From the NCBI GenBank assembly GCA_964417785.1, contig CAYQJO010000178.1, positions 1 through 9,061 of the forward strand: a stretch of DNA of 9,061 nt, read 5' to 3'. Shown piece after piece: positions 1 through 6,045 of this stretch (its first letter is position 1; every line of letters begins with the position of its first letter). Origin of the DNA: DAOTUL01 sp034437435. GTDB lineage: Bacteria > Chloroflexota > Anaerolineae > Aggregatilineales > Phototrophicaceae. The notes under the pieces are model-generated. The model was not told the DNA's origin, made no database searches, and saw only the letters and a list, made by a program, of their open reading frames with translations. The position numbers were made by a program, and so were the translations under genes.

Positions 1-45
1 TAGCCAGCGCCGCCAGGCTGTGCTTGAGGAAGTGGATATAGCCAT
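1..45 (-). CDS. Possible start of a further gene, truncated by window edge
   Basis: Three bases after the stop of the acetyltransferase gene there is an ATG (minus strand, at 45) followed by 15 open codons reading MAISTSSSTAWRRWL to the window edge. A GAGGT at 56-60 lies 10 bases upstream, a usable ribosome-binding site. The tight spacing fits a continuing minus-strand operon. A competing reading is a TTG start at 52, overlapping the previous stop, whose frame gives RYGYIHFLKHSLAALA and looks equally protein-like. No function can be assigned from so few residues, and the choice of frame is open. Confidence 0.27.
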   Translation of the reverse strand, partial: MAISTSSSTAWRRWL

Positions 46-48
46 ACC

Positions 49-1230
49 TCAAAATACCTCATGTAAATAAGGTAGTGCAGTGGGGAACATTGACTTCATC
101 GCGGAGATGGTCTGCGGGTCAGGATCGCCCCAACCGCGAATGGCAAAATCTGCCGGGTCGTGTGTGCCGTAGATCAGTGCAGAGATGGCCTGAATGTACA
201 GTGTGCAGTTGGGTTGGCTTGCCGGGGTTACGCGCAGGTGACCGTCGACTTCTTCCAGCCGGTAAACACCTTCATTCCAGGAGCAGTGGGGATCGCGAAT
301 CTGCGCCGTGAATTCGCCCGCTCCCACCGGTATACCACCAATCTGTGCCAGATCGATGATCCGGCACAACGGCCCTTCAAATGACTCGTATTTGACATCC
401 AGGTCGGCCATCCAGGTGTCGGGACGCTCGTCGGGCGGCAGCCGCAATTTGATGATGTCTGCATGGTCAGCATGGCGGGCGCACCAATCCAGCAGCAGGT
501 ACTTGCCCCGGCTGCTGCTGTAATAAAAATAGGGCGCGTTCATCGTGAAGCGCCCCTCTTCGCCTGTGAGTTTGTACAGCATCATGCCCTGCGGATCACC
601 GTCCACCCAGGCGACTGCCAACCAGAAACTGTTCCAGTCCTGCATCAGCCGGGCCGGTCCCTCGCTGGACTGCGCCATGCCATGTGTGACGCTTTGCCGC
701 GTTTTAAGATACGTCCGGTAGAGATCGAACCCATCGGCGATCATCATCCGTTCCACCCGGCCACCCAGGTCTTGATCCAGCAGCGGCGCGAGTGCCTGCG
801 GTTTGAACCGGGCGACACGCGGCTGCGGGAAGATGGTGTAGCCCAGGCGTTGGTAAAACGACTCGCGGAAGGCGTACAGGGCCGAGAGTGGGCGTTCATC
901 CTTCTGCATCTGCTGGAACAGGTGTTGCAGCAGCACACGGGCGTAGCCTTTGCGTCGGGCTTCGGGTGCAGTGGCGACTCCCCACACGCCGCCGATGTCG
1001 AACAACTGGCCGCGCACATTTTGCGACATGGCCGAATAAGCGACACTGGCGACCGGATCGCTGCCGAAAAAACCGATCAGGATGGCACCGTCGGACATTT
1101 GCCGCAGCATTTTGGCCCAGTCGGACCGGTCAGGCATGGGGGGTGTGGGTTCAAAAGCATATCCGGCCAGTTCATACAGGGTATCCATCACCTCATCGCC
1201 CTGGACCTGACGCACGCTGAACTCAGGCAT
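49..1230 (-). CDS. Eis-like GNAT N-acetyltransferase with C-terminal SCP2-like domain
   Basis: A 393-residue protein predicted to transfer acetyl from acetyl-CoA to an amine. Family architecture (Eis type): N-terminal GNAT domain (about 1-150), a second GNAT-like middle region, and an SCP2-like C-terminal domain (about 285-393). Seen in sequence: the acetyl-CoA pyrophosphate loop after VATAPEA, with R92-R93-K94-G95-Y96-A97; the segment ESFYQRLGY with Tyr126; and a C-terminal Phe (HEVF). In Mycobacterium Eis, Tyr126 is the general acid and the carboxylate of a C-terminal Phe is the general base, so both features appear conserved. The length is close to Eis (about 400). The start at 1230 was chosen over an upstream in-frame ATG at 1365 because AGAGGA (1238-1243) sits 7 bases before it, the domain begins at MPEFSVRQ, and the longer version would run deep into galE. 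It overlaps the galE stop by 8 bases, implying translational coupling. Substrate unknown; Eis relatives acetylate aminoglycosides, polyamines or protein lysines. Confidence 0.88.
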   Translation of the reverse strand: MPEFSVRQVQGDEVMDTLYELAGYAFEPTPPMPDRSDWAKMLRQMSDGAILIGFFGSDPVASVAYSAMSQNVRGQLFDIGGVWGVATAPEARRKGYARVLLQHLFQQMQKDERPLSALYAFRESFYQRLGYTIFPQPRVARFKPQALAPLLDQDLGGRVERMMIADGFDLYRTYLKTRQSVTHGMAQSSEGPARLMQDWNSFWLAVAWVDGDPQGMMLYKLTGEEGRFTMNAPYFYYSSSRGKYLLLDWCARHADHADIIKLRLPPDERPDTWMADLDVKYESFEGPLCRIIDLAQIGGIPVGAGEFTAQIRDPHCSWNEGVYRLEEVDGHLRVTPASQPNCTLYIQAISALIYGTHDPADFAIRGWGDPDPQTISAMKSMFPTALPYLHEVF

Positions 1231-2212
1231 GATCGTATCCTCTGGGATGGTTTCGATGCCAGTTCCAGGCGGTCTCCACGATGGCTCCCAGGCTGCCAAA
1301 CTCCGGCTGCCAGCCAAGTTCACGTTTGATGCGCTCGCTGTCAGCCACCAGACGCGGCAGATCACCCGCCCGACGCGGGGCCTCCTGTGCTGGAATGGGG
1401 TGTCCGGTGACGGTGCGGCAGGTTTCGATCACCTCACGCACCGAGTAGCCGGTGCCGCTCCCCAGGTTATAGTAGCGGCTCTGTCCACCAGCCAGCGCTT
1501 CTAATGCCAGGATATGAGCTTCCGCCAGATCGATCACATGGATGTAATCGCGGATGCAGGTGCCGTCAGGGGTGTCGTAGTCGGTGCCGTAGATGGCGAT
1601 ATGGTCGCGCTGTCCCAGCGCCACCTGGAGGACCAGCGGGATCAGATGGGTCTCCGGCTGGTGTGCCTCGCCGATCTGGCCTGATGGGTGCGCACCGCAG
1701 GCGTTGAAATAGCGCAGGGCGCAAAACTTTAGCCCGTAAATTTCGTCCAGCCAGCGCAGGATGCGCTCGGCGACATATTTGGTCTCGCCGTAAACGCTGC
1801 CTGGATCGCGTAACTCATCCTCTGGAATGGGTACCCGCTCCGGGGTGCCGAATAAGGCCGCCGTTGAAGACAGGATAAAGCGTTTGACCTCATGCTGGGC
1901 GGCGGCTTCCAGCAGGTTGATGATCCCACCGATGTTGTCGCGCAGGTACTTGAACGGCTTCGCCATACTTTCGCCAACGGCGATATGTGAGGCGAAGTGC
2001 ATGATGCCGTCGAAACGGTGCTGGTCGAAGCAGGTCGCCAGGTCCGCCGGACTCATCAAATCCCCCTGGAAGAAGACCGCATCGGGATGGACCGCCGCCC
2101 GAAATCCGGCGCTCAGATTGTCAAAGACGACAACATCATACCCTTTTTCAATCAGTAGTTGAACCACATGGCTGCCAATGTAACCGGCTCCGCCCGTGAC
2201 AAGTATCTTCAT
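1223..2212 (-). CDS. galE: UDP-glucose 4-epimerase
   Basis: A 329-residue extended short-chain dehydrogenase/reductase, predicted to interconvert UDP-glucose and UDP-galactose with bound NAD in the cytoplasm (Leloir pathway and nucleotide-sugar supply for glycans). Seen: the Rossmann motif GGAGYIG at 7-13, Asp31 in FDNLSAG for the NAD ribose, the SSTAALFG segment with Thr117 in the catalytic Ser/Thr position, and Tyr141-x3-Lys145 (YGETK). Further GalE-type signatures are ALRYFNACGA, a DGTCIRDYIHV segment and NLGSGTGYSV. The length is normal for bacterial GalE (about 330). I chose the start at 2212 because the protein then begins MKILVTGG exactly as the family does, with a GGGGG tract (2218-2222) 5 bases upstream; the 34-residue extension to 2314 has no family character. 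It is first in a minus-strand unit, with the acetyltransferase overlapping its stop. Epimerases acting on other UDP-sugars (glucuronate, GlcNAc) cannot be excluded. Confidence 0.93.
   Translation of the reverse strand: MKILVTGGAGYIGSHVVQLLIEKGYDVVVFDNLSAGFRAAVHPDAVFFQGDLMSPADLATCFDQHRFDGIMHFASHIAVGESMAKPFKYLRDNIGGIINLLEAAAQHEVKRFILSSTAALFGTPERVPIPEDELRDPGSVYGETKYVAERILRWLDEIYGLKFCALRYFNACGAHPSGQIGEAHQPETHLIPLVLQVALGQRDHIAIYGTDYDTPDGTCIRDYIHVIDLAEAHILALEALAGGQSRYYNLGSGTGYSVREVIETCRTVTGHPIPAQEAPRRAGDLPRLVADSERIKRELGWQPEFGSLGAIVETAWNWHRNHPRGYDHA
1238..1243 (-). promoter_or_regulatory. Ribosome-binding site of the Eis-like gene
   Basis: AGAGGA on the minus strand, 7 bases before the ATG at 1230 and inside the last codons of galE. 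It decides the start of the acetyltransferase against the longer in-frame alternative at 1365. Confidence 0.75.
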
Positions 2213-2231
2213 CACAACCCCCGATATGTTG

Positions 2232-2262
2232 TTGATTCCAGTTTTGAGGTTACGCCTAAAAT
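2232..2262 (+). promoter_or_regulatory. Candidate promoter for the M3 peptidase gene
   Basis: In the 113-base divergent spacer, TTGATT (2232-2237) and TAAAAT (2257-2262, five of six matches to TATAAT) are separated by 19 bases, slightly longer than ideal. A second -10-like hexamer, TAGAAT (2287-2292), lies closer to the gene but has no good -35. Either could drive the peptidase gene. I found no convincing minus-strand promoter for galE in the same spacer. Confidence 0.3.
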
Positions 2263-2315
2263 CTGGTTTCGTAAAGTAACAGCATGTAGAATGCAGGCAT
2301 TCGAAAAATTTCAAC

Positions 2316-2320
2316 AGGAG
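2316..2320 (+). promoter_or_regulatory. Ribosome-binding site of the M3 peptidase gene
   Basis: AGGAG 5 bases before the ATG at 2326, a strong Shine-Dalgarno match that fixes the peptidase start. Confidence 0.8.
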
Positions 2321-2325
2321 TTATC

Positions 2326-4017
2326 ATGTTTGAGCAACTACCCTCCAGCGCTTTTGATGCCCTGGATTGGGGCGAAGAACAATACCGCCCTTATTTTGAC
2401 GATCTGGCCGCCCGTGATTTGACCGCCGCAACCATCGACGGCTGGCTGCACGATTGGACCCGGATCAGCCGTCTGGCGTATGAAGTCTACTCCCGTCTGT
2501 ATGTAGCAACCAGCGTCGATACCACCGACGAGAAAGCCGAAAGTCAGTTCAAGTCCTTCATGGAAGTGGTTTATCCGATGCTGCTATCGGCCAACAACAC
2601 CCTGAACCGGAAACTGCTGGATAGCGGTCTGACGCCCGATGGGTTTGAGATACCCCTGCGCAATATCCGTGCCGAAGTCGAACTTTTCCGGGAGGAGAAC
2701 CTGCCGCTCCTGACGGAGGAGAGCAATCTGCAACTGGAATATGACAAAATAGTCGGAGCGCAGACGGTCGAATGGCAGGGCGAGGAGAAGACGCTCAAGC
2801 AGATGGTCCCACTGCTCCAGGAGAACGACCGTGCTATCCGTGAGCAGGTGTGGCGTCTGACATCTGAGCGCCAGCTTGAGGACCGGACAGCCTTCAACGA
2901 ACTGTGGGTTCAGTTCATGAGCCTGCGGGCGAATATCAGCGATAACGCTGGCATGCCCGATTACCGTGCCTATTGTTGGAAGGCGATGAATCGCTTTGAC
3001 TACAGTCCGCAGGACAGTCTGAAGTTTCTGGACGCCATCGAGCAGGTGGTGGTTCCGGCGGCGTCGCGGTTGTACGAAAAGCGCCGCACCCGTCTGGGTT
3101 TGGATACGCTGCGGCCCTGGGATACAGCCGTCGATGTGGAAGGCCGCGATCCGCTGCGTCCGTATGAGACTATCGCCGAGATGAAAGACACGCTGGAAGA
3201 CATTTTCAGGCAGGTAGACCCCAGGCTGGGCGAATACTTCCATATCATGCGCGACGAAAACCTGCTGGACCTGGAAAATCGCAAGGGCAAGGCTCCTGGC
3301 GGTTACTGTACCGATTTCCCGCTGGTCCAGCGTCCGTTCATCTTCATGAATGCGGTGGGCCTGCACGATGATGTGCAAACGCTGCTGCACGAAGGCGGAC
3401 ACAGCTTCCATGTGTTCGAGTCCGTCGATCTACCTTATATTCATCAGGCAGATGTGCCGATGGAGTTTGCCGAGGTGGCCTCGATGGCGATGGAACTGCT
3501 CGCTGGCCCCTATCTGGATCGCTTCTACGATAACGAAGAAGCCGCCCGCGCTCGCGTGGAAAAACTTGAGGAAATGATTTATTTCTGGCCGTATATGGCG
3601 GTGGTCGATGCCTTCCAGCACTGGGTTTATACCAACCACAAAGCGGCCACCGATCCGGCCAACTGCGACGCCAAATGGGCTGAATTGTGGGACCGGTTTA
3701 TGATCGGGATCGATTTCAGCGGCCTGGACGCGATTAAGGAGTCCGGCTGGCAGCGCAAACTGCACATCTTCCAGGTACCGTTTTACTATGTTGAATATGG
3801 GCTGGCGCAGTTGGGCGCGATCCAGGTGTGGGCCAACTCGCTCACCGATCAACGCGAGGCAGTACAGAAATACCGTTCAGCCCTGGCACTGGGTGGCACG
3901 GCGGCACTTCCCGACCTGTTCGCGGCTGCCGGTGCGCGTTTCGCCTTTGACCCGGACACCCTGGCCGAAGCCGTCGAACTGGTGGAGCGCACCATCACGG
4001 AACTCGACCCCGCGTAA
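2326..4017 (+). CDS. M3 family zinc oligoendopeptidase (PepF-related)
   Basis: A 563-residue cytoplasmic-type metallopeptidase without a signal peptide, expected to cut short peptides. Seen: the zinc motif HEGGH at 355-359 (His355 and His359 bind zinc, Glu356 is the catalytic base), and MEFAEVASM with Glu383 as the likely third zinc ligand 24 residues after the second His, the usual M3 spacing. Near the C-terminus HIFQVPFYYVEYGLAQLGA carries Tyr487, Tyr488 and Tyr491, the region that lines the substrate site in M3 enzymes. The N-terminal half is helical and charged, as in the family. The length is shorter than classical PepF (about 600) and fits the M3 subgroup annotated as oligoendopeptidase, not PepF itself. 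The start has an AGGAG 5 bases upstream. It is transcribed divergently from galE and is followed at once by a strong hairpin, so it is probably monocistronic. Nothing in the context points to a specific peptide substrate. Confidence 0.92.
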   Translation: MFEQLPSSAFDALDWGEEQYRPYFDDLAARDLTAATIDGWLHDWTRISRLAYEVYSRLYVATSVDTTDEKAESQFKSFMEVVYPMLLSANNTLNRKLLDSGLTPDGFEIPLRNIRAEVELFREENLPLLTEESNLQLEYDKIVGAQTVEWQGEEKTLKQMVPLLQENDRAIREQVWRLTSERQLEDRTAFNELWVQFMSLRANISDNAGMPDYRAYCWKAMNRFDYSPQDSLKFLDAIEQVVVPAASRLYEKRRTRLGLDTLRPWDTAVDVEGRDPLRPYETIAEMKDTLEDIFRQVDPRLGEYFHIMRDENLLDLENRKGKAPGGYCTDFPLVQRPFIFMNAVGLHDDVQTLLHEGGHSFHVFESVDLPYIHQADVPMEFAEVASMAMELLAGPYLDRFYDNEEAARARVEKLEEMIYFWPYMAVVDAFQHWVYTNHKAATDPANCDAKWAELWDRFMIGIDFSGLDAIKESGWQRKLHIFQVPFYYVEYGLAQLGAIQVWANSLTDQREAVQKYRSALALGGTAALPDLFAAAGARFAFDPDTLAEAVELVERTITELDPA

Positions 4018-4024
4018 TATATTG

Positions 4025-4054
4025 CCCTGGCGGGTGTCACCCGCCAGGGTTTGT
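4025..4054 (+). terminator. Hairpin terminator after the M3 peptidase gene
   Basis: A perfect 11-bp inverted repeat (CCCTGGCGGGT at 4025-4035, its complement at 4039-4049) closes a 3-base loop (GTC) only 8 bases after the stop codon and is followed by TTTGT. The stem is very stable but the U-tract is short, so termination may be partial. It separates the peptidase gene from the small gene downstream. Confidence 0.78.
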
Positions 4055-4085
4055 CGTAAATAAGCAATGTATAGACGAGTGGTCC

Positions 4086-4478
4086 ATGTGTATACAAGCC
4101 TACTGGGATGATCCAGCAACACGCCAGATTGCCATCGTTCATTTTCAAGATGGCTGGAACTGGGAACATGCTTACCACGCCCAACGTCAACTTCATCAGA
4201 TGATTGAAACGGTCAGCTATCCGGTTGGTGTAGTGGTGCGGACCTCTGACATGGTGAACGTTCCAACCAACGCGATCAGTGAAGGCCGCCGTATCCTCTC
4301 GTGCAAACACGAAAACAGCCGTGTTCTGGTGCTGGTGACGAAGAACATGATGGTGCGGGCGTTATTCACCATCTATAACCGTCTCCACTGGCGCGAACCC
4401 GCCAAGCAGTTCCATATTGTCAATTCGATGGAAGATGCCAGGACCTGCATCGGTGAGCGGCTGCCCGTCGGCGTTTAA
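4086..4478 (+). CDS. Small uncharacterised protein, STAS/SpoIIAA-like topology
   Basis: A 130-residue soluble protein that I do not recognise by name. The predicted order of elements is: strand (RQIAIVHF, 13-20), helix starting WNWEHAYHAQRQLHQMI (25-40), strand VGVVVRTSD (47-55), a helix after PTNAISEGRR (60-70), strand RVLVLVTK (79-86), helix MVRALFTIYNRL (89-100), and a last strand and helix FHIVNSMEDARTCI (109-122). This alternating pattern, with a W-x-W before the first helix and a final S-x-E-x-A segment, resembles the single-domain STAS/SpoIIAA-like fold used by anti-sigma-factor antagonists and lipid-binding relatives. No signal peptide or membrane segment. The typical phosphorylatable DS motif of SpoIIAA is not evident; the nearest serine is in RTSDMVNVP (54). 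The ribosome-binding site is weak (GAGTGG, 4077-4082). It is flanked by the peptidase terminator and by a promoter for the next gene, so it looks like a single-gene unit. The fold assignment is inference. Confidence 0.7.
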   Translation: MCIQAYWDDPATRQIAIVHFQDGWNWEHAYHAQRQLHQMIETVSYPVGVVVRTSDMVNVPTNAISEGRRILSCKHENSRVLVLVTKNMMVRALFTIYNRLHWREPAKQFHIVNSMEDARTCIGERLPVGV

Positions 4479-4484
4479 CCGGCC

Positions 4485-4514
4485 CTGCCACACACTGACA
4501 GGCTGCCCTATAAT
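4485..4514 (+). promoter_or_regulatory. Sigma-70-type promoter for the glycosyltransferase unit
   Basis: A perfect TATAAT (4509-4514) with CTGCCA (4485-4490, four of six matches to TTGACA) 18 bases upstream. The expected transcript start, near 4521, gives a leader of about 29 bases to the GTG at 4550, containing an AGAGGAAAGG Shine-Dalgarno region. It lies just after the small gene's stop, indicating that the glycosyltransferase gene starts its own transcript. Confidence 0.55.
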
Positions 4515-4530
4515 CCATCTGGTCTGTGCC

Positions 4531-4540
4531 AGAGGAAAGG
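4531..4540 (+). promoter_or_regulatory. Ribosome-binding site deciding the glycosyltransferase start
   Basis: AGAGGAAAGG ends 9 bases before the GTG at 4550. The longer in-frame GTG at 4526 would place this purine-rich sequence inside the coding region and would sit almost on the predicted transcription start, so 4550 is preferred. Confidence 0.55.
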
Positions 4541-4549
4541 GCGTGCGTC

Positions 4550-6004
4550 GTGTATCAAATCGCCATTGACCAACGAAAAGCAGAGAGTCATCCCCTGATA
4601 TTCTGGGGGACTGCGGCACTGGTCCTGCTAACGGGCCTGGTGCTGCGCTTGTGGGACCTGGGGGAGGCCAGTCTGTGGTCGGATGAGGTGCTGACCGAGT
4701 ATCGGGCGCAGGCACCGCTGCGAAATGCGTTCGGCTCATTGTTTGCTGCTGGCAATCAGGGTCCCATTTACTACATGCTGCTGCGGATGTTTCCGACCTT
4801 TACCGAACTGCAACTGCGCTTGCCCGGCGCTTTGTTGGGGCTTGTGGGCATCGGTACGATGATGACTCTGATCCTGCGTATGTTCAACAGTCGTGAGATA
4901 GCCCTGTGGGCCGGTGCGCTGATCTCGGTGAATCCCTACCATGTGCTGCTCTCGCGCACGGCGCGTGCTTATAGTCTCGTGTTCTTGCTTTCTCTCATTG
5001 TCATTTACTTCTTCTTCGAGTTGTTCCGGGGCAATCGCACCCGTGAGAACTGGGTGGCATTTACCGTCAGCAGTATGCTCGCCTACCTGACCCACTACTC
5101 GATGGGGGTGCTGGTGCTGGCACAGGCGGCCCTGATGTATCTCTTCAAGTTACCGAAGCAATGGCGCTCATGGTTCCGGGCGCAGGTCTTGGCGACAGTG
5201 CCGTTCGTCTTCTGGGTGGTTGTGCTGCTGCTGCAAGACTTCGAGACCACACCGGGTTGGTCGCCCAAACCCCACCTGACCGATCTCCCGGTGACGTTCT
5301 GGAATATGGTCGTCGGCTACACCGGCAGTTTCAATCTTTACTTTGTACCGGGGCTGATTGCCTCAACGGTCTGCCTGGGAACCGGGGTTGTCTATACCGT
5401 GCGGCGACGGGGTGCCGAAACGGTCTACAGCCTGCTGCTGATCGTCCTGTCGCTGGTGCCGGTCGTGATGATCTCCTTATTAATCACAGGTGTTTACATT
5501 GATCGCTATTTTATGGTCTTTCTGCCAGCGGTGATCGGGCTGGTGCTGTATGGCAGTCAATGGCTGCCGTATAGCAGGCTGCTGCTATCTGTGATTCTTT
5601 TGACTGGTCTGATGACAACCATCTCGGCTTTTACCAGCGGGGATTATGAGCGCGAGAACTGGCGCGATGTCGCCGTTTATATCAACCGGCACTTTGAGCC
5701 AGGTGATGGTGTGCTGGTCGAACGGGAGTCAATGCACATGGCGCTGGCACGTTACGGTCTGCGTGGTGAGGTGCTGCGTCTCTACGAATCGGACTCACTG
5801 GCCGAGTTCGAGGGTCGTCACCGGCGCATCTGGGCCGTCTATCGTAACATCAATGAGAACGTCCACCGCCAGGGTGCCATGCCCCCATTCGATCCGTTTA
5901 AATCGACCTTTTCGCTGATGAGCGGTTGGTCGATTGCCAATCAAGATTATGTCACGCAGGTGGTCACATTCAACGGCGTGGTGGTCTTCCTGGTCGAGCG
6001 GTGA
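4550..6004 (+). CDS. GT-C membrane glycosyltransferase, family 39-like
   Basis: A 484-residue integral membrane protein, expected to transfer a sugar from a polyprenyl-phosphate donor on the outer face of the membrane, like GT39/ArnT/PMT relatives. Seen: a first membrane helix (about 16-34), then LWSDE with Asp45-Glu46 in the first external loop, the acidic site typical of GT-C enzymes; a GNQGPIYYMLLR loop (about 68-79); LSRTARAYSL with Arg136 and Arg139, a common motif of this family; about 9-11 hydrophobic helices up to about residue 363; DRYFMVFLPA (Asp318-Tyr320) near the last helices; and a soluble C-terminal tail beginning YERENWRDVAVYI (about 366 on), also typical. The start is GTG at 4550, chosen from the upstream AGAGGAAAGG and promoter; GTG at 4526 (8 residues longer) is the alternative. 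It heads a probable three-gene unit with the lipoprotein 41 bases downstream. The acceptor (protein, lipid or cell-wall glycan) cannot be told from sequence. Confidence 0.86.
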   Translation: MYQIAIDQRKAESHPLIFWGTAALVLLTGLVLRLWDLGEASLWSDEVLTEYRAQAPLRNAFGSLFAAGNQGPIYYMLLRMFPTFTELQLRLPGALLGLVGIGTMMTLILRMFNSREIALWAGALISVNPYHVLLSRTARAYSLVFLLSLIVIYFFFELFRGNRTRENWVAFTVSSMLAYLTHYSMGVLVLAQAALMYLFKLPKQWRSWFRAQVLATVPFVFWVVVLLLQDFETTPGWSPKPHLTDLPVTFWNMVVGYTGSFNLYFVPGLIASTVCLGTGVVYTVRRRGAETVYSLLLIVLSLVPVVMISLLITGVYIDRYFMVFLPAVIGLVLYGSQWLPYSRLLLSVILLTGLMTTISAFTSGDYERENWRDVAVYINRHFEPGDGVLVERESMHMALARYGLRGEVLRLYESDSLAEFEGRHRRIWAVYRNINENVHRQGAMPPFDPFKSTFSLMSGWSIANQDYVTQVVTFNGVVVFLVER

Positions 6005-6045
6005 TACGATAGGCGGCGTTTTGTAGGTGACCGTAAGTGTAGCCC

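Noticed and set aside
463..1329. Long plus-strand open frame (288 codons) opposite the acetyltransferase gene
   Set aside because: It is an antisense shadow: the minus strand carries clear GNAT motifs and a proper ribosome-binding site, whereas this frame has no family character.
2584..3411. Long minus-strand open frame (275 codons) opposite the peptidase gene
   Set aside because: It lies entirely within the M3 peptidase gene, whose zinc motif and family signatures are on the plus strand; high GC explains the open antisense frame.
4479..4508. Possible terminator after the small STAS-like gene
   Set aside because: Only a 4-bp CCTG/CAGG pairing is present, with no T-tract; the segment is better explained as the upstream part of the glycosyltransferase promoter.
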